The position numbers and the translations under genes were made by a program. A DNA stretch of 9,877 nt. Origin: Capsulimonas sp. (GTDB lineage Bacteria; Armatimonadota; Armatimonadia; Armatimonadales; Capsulimonadaceae). A model generated the notes under the pieces. The model did no database searches and was not told the DNA's origin. It worked only from the letters and a program-made list of their open reading frames with translations. This document shows, one piece after another, positions 1 through 6,208 of this stretch; within the stretch, counting starts at the first letter, position 1, and each line of letters begins with the position of its first letter. The stretch is from NCBI GenBank assembly GCA_025963815.1, contig JAOQAA010000478.1:1-9877 (forward strand), read 5' to 3'.

Positions 1-1
1 G

Positions 2-217
2 CGCCTGACCACCGAGATTGCCGAAGCCATCGAAACCGCGCTCAGCCCCCGAGGCGTCGCCGTTGTGATCGAAGGCGCGCACATGTGCATGCTCATGCGC
101 GGCGTCCAAAAGCAAGCCTCCACCATGGTTACCTCCCATGTCATGGGACTGTTCCGCGACGACCGCGCCACCCGCCAGGAGTTCATGGCGCTGGTAAAGG
201 GCAATAGCCGAGCATAA
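2..217 (+). CDS. folE: GTP cyclohydrolase I, C-terminal part (5' end outside window)
   Basis: This is the last 71 codons of a type I GTP cyclohydrolase, the cytosolic enzyme that converts GTP to 7,8-dihydroneopterin triphosphate at the start of folate (and often queuosine) synthesis. The visible part carries the family C-terminal signature: an 'EGAHMCMLMRGVQK' stretch at visible residues 24-37, then 'GLFRDD' and a 'R-EF' segment near the end. Cys29 of the fragment corresponds to the third zinc ligand (Cys181 in the E. coli enzyme). The other zinc ligands and the start lie upstream of the window. The gene stops at TAA and is followed within 10 bases by a strong terminator, so it ends its transcription unit. 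The family call is secure; the isozyme role is not visible. Confidence 0.93.
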   Translation, partial: RLTTEIAEAIETALSPRGVAVVIEGAHMCMLMRGVQKQASTMVTSHVMGLFRDDRATRQEFMALVKGNSRA

Positions 218-224
218 GTCGACG

Positions 225-258
225 AAAGCGCCTGCGGATATCCGCAGGCGCTTTTTTA
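225..258 (+). terminator. Intrinsic terminator after folE
   Basis: Positions 225-254 form a perfect 30-base palindrome (arms 225-239 and 240-254, GC-rich core gcgcctgcgg), running into a stretch of six T at 252-257. It lies 8 bases after the folE stop codon and before the promoter of the next cassette, so it insulates the two. In RNA the central bases would open into a small loop. Confidence 0.9.
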
Positions 259-268
259 TTTCGCAAAA

Positions 269-294
269 AAAACGCAACCAGAGTATTGCGTTTT
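269..294 (+). promoter_or_regulatory. Operator-like inverted repeat 1
   Basis: The arms aaaacgcaa (269-277) and ttgcgtttt (286-294) are perfect inverted repeats separated by 8 bases. The core ACGCAA-N8-TTGCGT recurs with the same spacing at 313-332. The right half coincides with the proposed -35 box (286-291). ArsR-family dimers bind such inverted repeats over their own promoters, and an ArsR gene is the second gene of the cassette, so this is inferred to be its binding site. Confidence 0.65.
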
Positions 295-314
295 CTGTCT
301 CAATGTGCTAATAT
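286..314 (+). promoter_or_regulatory. Promoter of the SRPBCC-ArsR-DinB cassette
   Basis: The proposed -35 box is TTGCGT (286-291) and the -10 box is TAATAT (309-314), with an optimal 17-base spacer. The -10 box is preceded by TGC at 306-308, an extended -10 element. Transcription would start near 320-322, giving a leader of about 35 bases before the ATG at 358. Both boxes overlap the inverted repeats, the layout expected for a repressed promoter. Confidence 0.6.
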
Positions 315-332
315 GCAATTACTAAGTTGCGT
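313..332 (+). promoter_or_regulatory. Operator-like inverted repeat 2
   Basis: ATGCAA (313-318), 8 bases, TTGCGT (327-332): the same half-sites and spacing as repeat 1, with one mismatched pair (314/331). It overlaps the end of the -10 box and the expected transcription start. The two repeats are 41 bp apart centre to centre, about four helical turns, so two bound dimers would sit on the same face of the DNA. Confidence 0.6.
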
Positions 333-357
333 ATTATCGAAAGGCGAATAGAACCCA

Positions 358-813
358 ATGTCAAACGACCGTATTGAGAAGCAGATTGAGTTGAAGGCCC
401 CCGTTTCGCGCGTCTGGAGCGCTTTGACGGATTATCAGCAGTTTGGCGAATGGTTTCGCGTGAAGATACACGGCCCCTTTGTCGTCGGGGAGACTTCGAC
501 CGGGCATATGACGTATCCCGGATTTGAGCACGTCCAGTGGAATTCTGTCATCAAGGCGATCGAGCCCGAGCGCTACTTTTCTTACAATTGGCATCCCGCC
601 GCTATTGAGTCCGATATCGATTACTCGGGGGAGGAACCTACGCTCGTCGAGTTTACACTAGAGGCAATTGAAACCGGCACGCTCCTTCGAGTGGTCGAAT
701 CCGGTTTCGAGAATATCCCCGCTGACCGCCGTCTGGAGGCGTTCCGTATGGACGAGGGCGGCTGGGAATCGCAATTGGAAAATATCGAGAACTATGTTAC
801 AAGCACACCCTAG
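358..813 (+). CDS. SRPBCC (AHSA1-like) domain protein
   Basis: This 151-residue cytosolic protein has the START/Bet v1-like helix-grip fold of the AHSA1/SRPBCC family. Visible hallmarks are the opening strand and helix 'IEKQIELKAPVSRVWSALTDYQQFGEWF' region (residues 6-33), the central strands with a 'PERYFSYNW' segment (70-78), the 'TLVEFTLEAIETGTLLRVVESGF' strand pair (95-117) and a long C-terminal helix (about 125-147). Such proteins bind hydrophobic ligands in an internal cavity, and many are encoded beside ArsR-type regulators, but the ligand cannot be read from sequence. It is the first gene of a three-gene cassette and overlaps the ArsR gene by 20 bases. The start is ATG with only a weak purine-rich site (aaagg, 340-344) about 13 bases upstream. 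Confidence 0.88.
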   Translation: MSNDRIEKQIELKAPVSRVWSALTDYQQFGEWFRVKIHGPFVVGETSTGHMTYPGFEHVQWNSVIKAIEPERYFSYNWHPAAIESDIDYSGEEPTLVEFTLEAIETGTLLRVVESGFENIPADRRLEAFRMDEGGWESQLENIENYVTSTP

Positions 814-1138
814 CGGCGGCGCGGGCCAGCCTAACCACGCCGCCATCTTCGCCGCGCTGGGAGATGAAACGCGGCTCGCATTGGTCGCCAAGCTCTCGGC
901 GGGGCAGCCGTATTCGATCTCACGCCTGACCGAGGGATCGCACATTACCCGTCAGGCCGTCACCAAGCACCTGCGTGTTTTGGAGGAGGTGGGACTCGTG
1001 CGCAGCATGCGCGCCGGCCGCGAGAGCCTGTTCGAGTTCAACCCGGAGCCGATGGAAGAGGTGAAAGAATATCTCGACCTGGTTTCCAAGCAATGGGATA
1101 ACGCGCTGTCCCGATTGAAGGCATTTTTGGAAGACTGA
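794..1138 (+). CDS. ArsR-family winged-helix transcriptional repressor
   Basis: This is a 114-residue ArsR/SmtB-type DNA-binding protein. Residues 18-37 match the family opening (IFAALGDETRLALVAKLSAG). Residues about 42-69 hold the helix-turn-helix with recognition helix 'TRQAVTKHLRVLEEVGLV', and 73-82 form the wing (RAGRESLFEF). It has no cysteine at all, so the metal-binding ELCVCD-type sensor site is absent and it should respond to a non-metal signal or simply repress. The frame is open upstream of 794, but an earlier start would bury the domain behind residues read out of frame through the SRPBCC gene. The ATG at 794 fits the family length and suggests translational coupling to the SRPBCC gene. 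It probably binds the two inverted repeats at 269-332. Confidence 0.9.
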   Translation: MLQAHPSGGAGQPNHAAIFAALGDETRLALVAKLSAGQPYSISRLTEGSHITRQAVTKHLRVLEEVGLVRSMRAGRESLFEFNPEPMEEVKEYLDLVSKQWDNALSRLKAFLED

Positions 1139-1177
1139 TTATTTATACACGCTAATCCCAAGAGGAAATGAGACACC

Positions 1178-1678
1178 ATGGAAACAATCACATCGCCCGC
1201 AATGGAATCGCTCGACCGCACGAAGAGCGCCTTGATCGGTTCCCGAGACCTTCTGCTCAGCACCTTCTCTTTCGTTCCCGATGAAAAGCTGAACTGGTCC
1301 CCATCGCCCACCGCTCGCACACCTTTCCAGATCGCCGTGCATTGCGGAGCCGCTAGCTTTGCCTTCGCCACCCTGCTGGACGGAGACCCCTGGCCCCTTT
1401 CGATGGACTCCGTGCAAGCCATCGAACAGATGCGCATCGTTCCTCAGGACATCGACACGCGCGAAGCCGCCGTGAAATACATCGAAGAAAGCACCGCCGC
1501 CGTGGTCGCGGCTCTTGACAAAGCCACGCCAGAAACCCTGGACACGATGGTTGTGACTGCGTTCGCGGAACTGCCCTACAGCGTGTGGATGACCGTCCCC
1601 GGCGACCACATGGCTGGCCACGCGCGGCAGATCGACTACCTTGAAACTACCTGGGGCGACTGCGTCGACCATCGGTAA
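1178..1678 (+). CDS. DinB-like (DinB/YfiT superfamily) protein
   Basis: This 166-residue protein belongs to the DinB/YfiT four-helix-bundle superfamily. The three histidines typical of its metal site are present: His55 in 'IAVHCG', and His144 and His148 in 'GDHMAGHARQIDYLE' near the C terminus. The 'LNWSPSPTARTPFQIAVH' segment (38-55) is also typical. Members include metal-dependent thiol transferases (bacillithiol or mycothiol S-transferases) and damage-inducible proteins; the substrate here is unknown. A good ribosome binding site, AGAGGAA at 1161-1167, sits about 10 bases before the ATG. The gene lies 39 bases after the ArsR stop with no terminator between, so it is read as the third gene of the cassette, possibly a detoxification function under ArsR control. 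Confidence 0.85.
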   Translation: METITSPAMESLDRTKSALIGSRDLLLSTFSFVPDEKLNWSPSPTARTPFQIAVHCGAASFAFATLLDGDPWPLSMDSVQAIEQMRIVPQDIDTREAAVKYIEESTAAVVAALDKATPETLDTMVVTAFAELPYSVWMTVPGDHMAGHARQIDYLETTWGDCVDHR

Positions 1679-1696
1679 GATAAATTCGCGTGTAAA

Positions 1697-1739
1697 CAAG
1701 CCAAAGGCGTCTGCGGATTTCGCAGACGCCTTTGGCTTG
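1697..1739 (+). terminator. Long hairpin terminator after the DinB-like gene
   Basis: The arms 1697-1715 and 1721-1739 are perfectly complementary over 19 bases with a 5-base loop (gattt). It begins 18 bases after the DinB-like stop codon. The stem has the GC core and A-rich/T-rich flanks of an intrinsic terminator, but there is no long T run after it, so termination may be partial. The core resembles the terminator after folE (shared CTGCGGAT). Confidence 0.7.
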
Positions 1740-1860
1740 ACTTGCGCTGGATATTACGCGCTGAACATCTGTGTCGTACTTGGTGCCCTGGATTAGGTAA
1801 AATGTCCATCGGACCGAAGTTCTTCAGTCTCCTCTCGCCAGGTTTTTCGGAAAGTAAGTA

Positions 1861-2316
1861 ATGGACTCAGAAACAACAGCCGCCCTCAAATTTCTCCAAG
1901 TATATTCGCACGCACGCGCCGAGATGCGCGGTTTGTTAGGCTGGCTGCTCAAACGTTCCAGCGTCAAGGAAGCGCGACTCTATGATACACCCCCACGCAG
2001 TTTCGACCGCAAATCGCGAGACGGAGTCGCCTCCTCACCGATCATCACATTCAGCGCATCCGTCGCCGCCGCCTTTCTCGACGGTTCCGACGCCGAATGG
2101 CGGTTCGAAGTCTCCTGTGACAGTTCAGGCTGGAAGGTCGAACACTCCGTCTCACGGCGTGGTCCTGATGAAGAACTGATGAGTGATATTGTCGATTTCG
2201 GCGAATGGGCGTCGGAGTCGCTCGATGAACTGGCGGCGTATCTCGCCAAAGTTGTGGAAGACCTGCGTGAGAGTGTGGAAATGCCGGGCGTGCTGCCGGT
2301 TCTGGTATCCGCTTAG
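1861..2316 (+). CDS. Hypothetical protein, 151 residues
   Basis: No family is recognised. The ATG is preceded by a good ribosome binding site (GGAAAG at 1849-1854), which supports it as a real gene. The product is soluble, with no signal peptide or membrane segment. It starts with a helical region (about 5-33), has strand-like stretches in the middle (58-70, 80-98), an acidic linker, and a predicted amphipathic helix at 118-141 (ASESLDELAAYLAKVVEDL). The order helix, strands, helix and the 'EWRFEVSCDSSGWKVEHSVSR' region (79-99) look like a small alpha/beta fold with a regular antiparallel sheet. It stands alone: a hairpin lies before its upstream region and a convergent gene lies downstream. 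Confidence 0.65.
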   Translation: MDSETTAALKFLQVYSHARAEMRGLLGWLLKRSSVKEARLYDTPPRSFDRKSRDGVASSPIITFSASVAAAFLDGSDAEWRFEVSCDSSGWKVEHSVSRRGPDEELMSDIVDFGEWASESLDELAAYLAKVVEDLRESVEMPGVLPVLVSA

Positions 2317-2398
2317 GGTATGAGAATGCTTCCGTACGATAAGCGTTACGGGATTTGTGATGGAATCAGAGGACTGCATAATAGCGGCTAATCGAAAT

Positions 2399-2435
2399 GC
2401 AAAGGGCGAAGGCTGTTTCCAGTCTTCGCCCTTGC
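2399..2435. terminator. Hairpin between convergent genes
   Basis: The arms 2402-2414 (aagggcgaaggct) and 2421-2433 (agtcttcgccctt) pair over 13 positions with one G-T wobble and a 6-base loop. It lies between the stop of the plus-strand hypothetical gene (2316) and the stop of the minus-strand thioredoxin-like gene (2456), the usual place for a shared bidirectional terminator. T-tracts are weak on both sides. The rest of 2317-2455 shows nothing else. Confidence 0.6.
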
Positions 2436-2455
2436 TGTCGATACTGCGCTGCGAA

Positions 2456-3644
2456 CTACTTCGCTTCCGCACTGGCGGTCGTCACCGGAAGGTTGAGGCC
2501 AAGCTTCTTTAGCTGCTCTTCGAGCCGGTGATCGCCGTCGCCGTAGCCGACGTTGCTGGCGGCGATTTTGCCGTCTTTGTCGATGACGTATTGTGTCGGG
2601 ATGCCGGTCACGCCGTATTTGGTTGTCGCGAAACTTGCATCGTTGCTGGCGTTTTCGAAGTAGGTTGGGAAGCTGAAGGTGGGCGCCTTTTCGGTCAGCC
2701 ACTTGTCGTAGGCTTCTTTTTTATCCCACACGCAAACCGCGAGGACTTGTACGTCTTGATCTTTGGTGGCTTTGTAGACGCTGTCCAGGTGGGGCATACT
2801 TGCCTGGCAGGGGCCGCACCAGGTCGCCCACAGGTCGAGCACGACGACCTTGCCTTTGAAGTCGGAGAGGTGAACGGTTTTGCCGTCCGCTGTCTGAACC
2901 GCGAAGTCGGGAGCGACGGCGCCGGCGGCGAGAAGCTTCGGTTCGGAGCCGAGCGTGACGCCCGCCGGTGGGTTCCATGCGACCTGGGCAGCTGGAATGG
3001 GTTTGTTCAGTACCCAGTTCGAGAAGGTCATGCGGCCCGTTTCTCGGGTTTTGCCATCCGACTCCATCATAAAGCTATTCTTGACGGGAAGCTGAGTCGC
3101 CTTGCTGATCCAAAGCTGGCTGGTCACCACGTAAAATTTGCCGGGGCCGCTTTGGCGCGGAGGCTGCTTGTCCGAAATGACCGTAAAGGCTTGACCGTTG
3201 ACGGTTTCGGTGGTGATGGCGCGTGTCGAACCCGCTTCCGGCTGCCCCTTCGCTGTCAGGTACTTGTCGAGCATGGACATTCCGCGAAGCTGCGATTGCG
3301 AACTGCCGGCCGTCTTGGGATCGACGATCGTAAAGGTGTTTTTGGAGGAATTGTACTCACGCTCGACCTTGCCGTCGTCAATATACTGGTTAGGCTTGCC
3401 CGTTTTATCCTGGTTCACCGACATCAGGACCTTGACTTTGCCGGGACGGACGACCTTGACATCAAACGTGTAAACGGGAACGAGACTGCTTGGTCCCGCA
3501 ACTTGCGAGTATACTTCGTGCACTTGAATCGTTTTTGCCGAGAAGAGCGGCGAGGACGGTGCGTCGGCGGCGAGAAGCGGTGAAGGCGGACGCGGCCGCG
3601 CTGAGCGTCAGCGCGATGGCGGCAGTGGTGTTTTTGAACGTCAT
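2456..3644 (-). CDS. Secreted TlpA/ResA-like thioredoxin-fold protein, apparent frameshift in the signal peptide region
   Basis: The uninterrupted body (2456-3523, about 355 residues counted from a GTG at 3523) has two parts. Residues 1-190 form a beta-rich region resembling DUF2092/LolA-like outer-membrane lipoprotein carriers. Residues 198-345 form a TlpA/AhpC-TSA thioredoxin domain with the redox motif W-C-G-P-C (Cys236, Cys239) and a cis-proline loop 'GIPTQYVIDKDG' (Pro309). Such proteins act outside the cytoplasm as thiol-disulfide oxidoreductases. No ATG precedes the GTG in that frame. The neighbouring frame begins at an ATG at 3644 with a strong GAGGAAA site and encodes a good signal peptide (MTFKNTTAAIALTLSAAASA). 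Joining the two by skipping one base between about 3580 and 3607 gives a coherent 395-residue exported protein. Read literally, the window lacks the signal peptide. This may be a sequencing error or a real mutation. Confidence 0.8.
3583..3644 (-). other. Out-of-frame signal peptide start of the TlpA-like gene
   Basis: This segment starts with ATG at 3644, 10 bases after GAGGA (ribosome binding site at 3655-3659), and encodes a positively charged N terminus, a hydrophobic stretch and an AxA-type end (SAAASA). The same frame then runs on into an arginine-rich sequence unlike the family and stops at 3462. The body frame is blocked by a TGA at 3608-3610. The frame change must therefore lie downstream of (below) 3607. 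Confidence 0.7.
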
Positions 3645-3684
3645 AACGATAATTTCCTCAATCCGAAGTATGCGTGGGCGATGC

Positions 3685-3821
3685 GCCTGGCGATTGAAAT
3701 CGCGGCTAGAAGAGCACGATGTCCACCTCCGTGGACCCCAGAAACCTGGCGATTACGCTTCTTTTCTGGAGTGCCCGGAGGGGCACATCGTGCTTTTCTA
3801 GCCGCGATTTCATTCGCCGGC
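3685..3821. repeat. Large cloverleaf-forming palindrome (possible miniature mobile element or structured RNA)
   Basis: The outer arms 3691-3720 and 3787-3816 are complementary over 30 positions with one mismatch (3694/3813) and one G-T wobble (3712/3795). They extend outward to 3685 and 3821 with a single bulge at 3688. Inside are three hairpins: gtccac-ctcc-gtggac (3721-3736), ccagaaa...tttctgg (3738-3744 with 3763-3769), and gtgccc-ggag-gggcac (3771-3786). Only single bases (3737 and 3770) link them, so the whole forms a nearly gap-free four-way junction. The loops ctcc and ggag are complementary. The element fills the gap between kbl (stop at 3832) and the TlpA-like gene (start 3644). No open reading frame or clear target duplication was seen. 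It could be a MITE/REP-type repeat, and it may also act as a strong terminator for kbl. Confidence 0.8.
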
Positions 3822-3831
3822 TAAGGACTGG

Positions 3832-5016
3832 CTAAATGCCCAGCTCGGCTTTGACTTCCCCGAACTTTGCGATCGCGAATTCCAAATCTTCGCGCGAGTG
3901 AGCGGCCGACACTTGGGTGCGGATGCGCGCCTTACCCTGCGGGACGACGGGGTAGGAGAATCCGACGACGTAGACGCCCTTCTTGAGCATCGCTTCGGAG
4001 ACGCGGCCGGCGAGGGCGGCGTCGCCGAGCATGATCGGGACGATCGGGTGCTCGCCGGGAACGACCGTGTAACCGAGATCCATAATGCCCTTGCGGAAGA
4101 ACTTCGTATTTGCTTCTAGCTTATCGCGGCGTTCGGTGGAGTTCGTCAGCATTTCCAGAACCGCGAGGGACGCCACGGTGATGGTCGGCGCCAGCGTGTT
4201 GGAGAAAAGATACGGGCGCGAACGCTGGCGCAGCAGCTCGACGATCTCTCGCCGGGCGCTTGTGTAACCGCCGCTGGCGCCGCCGAGGGCTTTGCCGAGG
4301 GTGCCGGTGATGATGTCGATCTTATCCATCACACCGTGGTGCTCGGGGGTGCCTCGGCCCGTTTTGCCCATAAAGCCGACAGCGTGCGAGTCGTCCACCA
4401 TCACGAGCGCGTCGTACTTCTCGGCCAGCTCGCAGATGGCGGGAAGGTCGGCGATGATGCCGTCCATGGAAAAGACGCCGTCGGTGGCGATCAGGCGCGT
4501 GCGCGCTCCAGCCGCTTCCTTCAGCTTGGCTTCCAGGTCCTCCATGTTGTTGTTGCGATACCGGAATCGCTGTGCTTTGCAGAGCCGGACGCCGTCGATG
4601 ATGGAGGCGTGGTTCAGTTCATCCGAGATCACGGCGTCCTCAGCGCCCAGCAGGGTCTCAAAGAGGCCGCCGTTGGCGTCGAAGCACGATGAGTAAAGGA
4701 TCGTGTCTTCCATGCCGAGGAACTTGCTGATCTCGGATTCGAGCTGCTTGTGGATCTCCTGCGTGCCGCAGATAAACCGCACGGACGCCAGGCCGTAGCC
4801 CCAGCGGTCCAGCGAACCGCGCGCGGCGGCCAGAACCTCGGGATGCTCGGCCAGACCGAGATAATTGTTCGCGCACATGTTCAGCACGGGCGCTTCCGCG
4901 CCGACCTGCACGTGGGCGTCCTGCGGCGTGCTCAGCACCCGCTCGTTTTTGTAGAGGCCCGCCTCACGGATCGCGTCCAGTTCGCGCGTAATCCGGTCTT
5001 TCACCGCTCCGTACAT
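3832..5016 (-). CDS. kbl: Glycine C-acetyltransferase (2-amino-3-ketobutyrate CoA ligase)
   Basis: This 394-residue PLP enzyme of the alpha-oxoamine synthase family cleaves 2-amino-3-ketobutyrate with CoA to glycine and acetyl-CoA, the second step of threonine degradation in the cytosol. The PLP lysine is Lys242 in '[10 protein letters not shown]'. Other active-site motifs are '[11 protein letters not shown]' (His136), 'DGVFSMDG' (179-186) and 'VDDSHAVGF' (Asp208 and His211). 'NYLGLAEHP' (51-59) and '[10 protein letters not shown]' (84-93) are typical of the family. Its ATG lies 11 bases after the tdh stop, and its AAGGAAG ribosome binding site overlaps that junction, so the two are cotranscribed. 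The neighbour separates it from the related synthases BioF and HemA, which share the fold. Its length is normal. Confidence 0.96.
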   Translation of the reverse strand: MYGAVKDRITRELDAIREAGLYKNERVLSTPQDAHVQVGAEAPVLNMCANNYLGLAEHPEVLAAARGSLDRWGYGLASVRFICGTQEIHKQLESEISKFLGMEDTILYSSCFDANGGLFETLLGAEDAVISDELNHASIIDGVRLCKAQRFRYRNNNMEDLEAKLKEAAGARTRLIATDGVFSMDGIIADLPAICELAEKYDALVMVDDSHAVGFMGKTGRGTPEHHGVMDKIDIITGTLGKALGGASGGYTSARREIVELLRQRSRPYLFSNTLAPTITVASLAVLEMLTNSTERRDKLEANTKFFRKGIMDLGYTVVPGEHPIVPIMLGDAALAGRVSEAMLKKGVYVVGFSYPVVPQGKARIRTQVSAAHSREDLEFAIAKFGEVKAELGI

Positions 5017-5027
5017 TGCTCTTCCTT

Positions 5028-6059
5028 TCAGGCGTCGCGCCAGTTCAGAATGACCTTGCCCGATTGGCCCGAATCCATCGCTTCAAATCCCTTTTCGAAC
5101 TCCGTATAGTGAAATCGATGGGTAATCACAGGGGAGATGTCCAGGCCATTTTGGAGCATCACAGTCATCATGTACCAGGTCTCGTACATCTCGCGTCCGT
5201 AGATGCCCTTGATCGTCAGCATGTTGAAGACGACCTTGTTCCAATCGACATCGATCGATCCCGAGGGGATGCCGAGCATGGCGATCTTACCGCCATGGCA
5301 CATATTCCCAATCATGTCCTGCATCGCCGCCGGGTTTCCCGACATCTCCAGGCCCACATCGAATCCCTCGGTCATGCCGAGCTGCTTCTGGACATCCGCC
5401 AGATTTTGCTCTCGGACGTTGACCGCCAGCGTCGCGCCCATCTTGCGGGCCAGATCGAGCCGGTATTCGTTGACATCGGTGACCACGACAAAACGCGCGC
5501 CGGCATGCTTGCAGACGGCGGCGGCCATCACGCCGATGGGACCCGCGCCGGTGATCAGCACGTCTTCGCCGAGAATGGGGAACGAAAGCGCGGTGTGGAC
5601 GGCGTTGCCGAAGGGATCGAAGATCGACGCCTGATCCAGATCCACGCCTTCACGGTGGTGCCAGACATTTGTCATCGGCAGGGAGATATACTCCGCGAAG
5701 GCGCCCTGGCGATTGACGCCGATGCCTTGCGTAGCCTTGCAGAGATGCCGCCGGCCCGCCAGACAGTTACGGCAGCGGCCGCAGACGACGTGCCCTTCGC
5801 CGCTGACGATCTCGCCTGGGAAGAAGTCATTGACATTGGACCCGACTTCAACGATCTCACCGACGAACTCATGGCCGGTCACCAGGGGAACGGGGATCGT
5901 CTTGCGCGCCCAGGCGTCCCAATGATAGATATGCAGGTCCGTGCCGCAGATGCCCGTGCGATCGACTTTGATCAGCACGTCGTTGATGCCCACCTTCGGC
6001 ATCGGCACATCCTCCAGCCACAACCCCCGCTCCGCTTTACTCTTGACCAACGCTTTCAT
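5028..6059 (-). CDS. tdh: L-threonine 3-dehydrogenase
   Basis: This 343-residue zinc-dependent medium-chain dehydrogenase oxidises L-threonine with NAD+ to 2-amino-3-ketobutyrate, which the next gene's product (Kbl) cleaves. Catalytic zinc ligands fit Cys38 ([10 protein letters not shown]), His63 and Glu64 (TGHEFVGEI). The structural zinc cysteines are Cys93, Cys96, Cys99 and Cys107. The Rossmann motif GAGPIG is at 171-176, and '[12 protein letters not shown]' (148-159) is characteristic of this enzyme. The frame is open for 28 more codons upstream, but the ATG at 6059 gives the normal length (E. coli Tdh is 341), begins with the conserved MKAL, and has a GAGGCG ribosome binding site at 6065-6070. 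An earlier start would read through the terminator stem at 6097-6123. Confidence 0.96.
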   Translation of the reverse strand: MKALVKSKAERGLWLEDVPMPKVGINDVLIKVDRTGICGTDLHIYHWDAWARKTIPVPLVTGHEFVGEIVEVGSNVNDFFPGEIVSGEGHVVCGRCRNCLAGRRHLCKATQGIGVNRQGAFAEYISLPMTNVWHHREGVDLDQASIFDPFGNAVHTALSFPILGEDVLITGAGPIGVMAAAVCKHAGARFVVVTDVNEYRLDLARKMGATLAVNVREQNLADVQKQLGMTEGFDVGLEMSGNPAAMQDMIGNMCHGGKIAMLGIPSGSIDVDWNKVVFNMLTIKGIYGREMYETWYMMTVMLQNGLDISPVITHRFHYTEFEKGFEAMDSGQSGKVILNWRDA

Positions 6060-6090
6060 AAGACGCCTCACATGATTTATTAGGCAAACG

Positions 6091-6123
6091 AAAAAACTCG
6101 CGCGGACATATTGCCCGCGCGAG
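6091..6123 (-). terminator. Intrinsic terminator just before tdh
   Basis: On the minus strand, a 9-bp GC-rich stem (arms 6115-6123 and 6097-6105, ctcgcgcgg/ccgcgcgag) with a 9-base loop is followed at once by six T (6096-6091). This is a textbook intrinsic terminator for minus-strand transcription. It follows the membrane protein gene (stop 6209) by about 85 bases and ends 31 bases before the tdh start codon. It either closes the globin-membrane protein unit or sits in the tdh leader as an attenuator. Confidence 0.88.
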
Positions 6124-6208
6124 AATACAATACCGCGTCTCACTCAATAGATGGTCAAAAAAGTGTGAGGCTTCGATTTTGGGGTGGTGCGCCACGGACG
6201 CTTGCGCT

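Noticed and set aside
1780..1803. TTGGTG/TAAAAT as promoter of the hypothetical gene
   Set aside because: The spacing is only 12 bases, too short for a sigma-70 promoter, and no better -35 was found.
2528..3583. Long plus-strand open frame (351 codons) opposite the TlpA-like gene
   Set aside because: It is antisense to a gene with a clear CGPC thioredoxin domain, and its product is low-complexity with no motif; GC-rich antisense frames are often open.
3685..3821. Reading the cloverleaf as a tRNA
   Set aside because: The 30-bp outer stem is far longer than a 7-bp acceptor stem, and there is no anticodon loop, T-loop sequence or CCA-type end.
5016..6083. Long plus-strand open frame (355 codons) opposite tdh
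   Set aside because: Shadow of tdh, whose zinc and NAD motifs are unmistakable; the product is His/Asp/Arg-rich without a family pattern.
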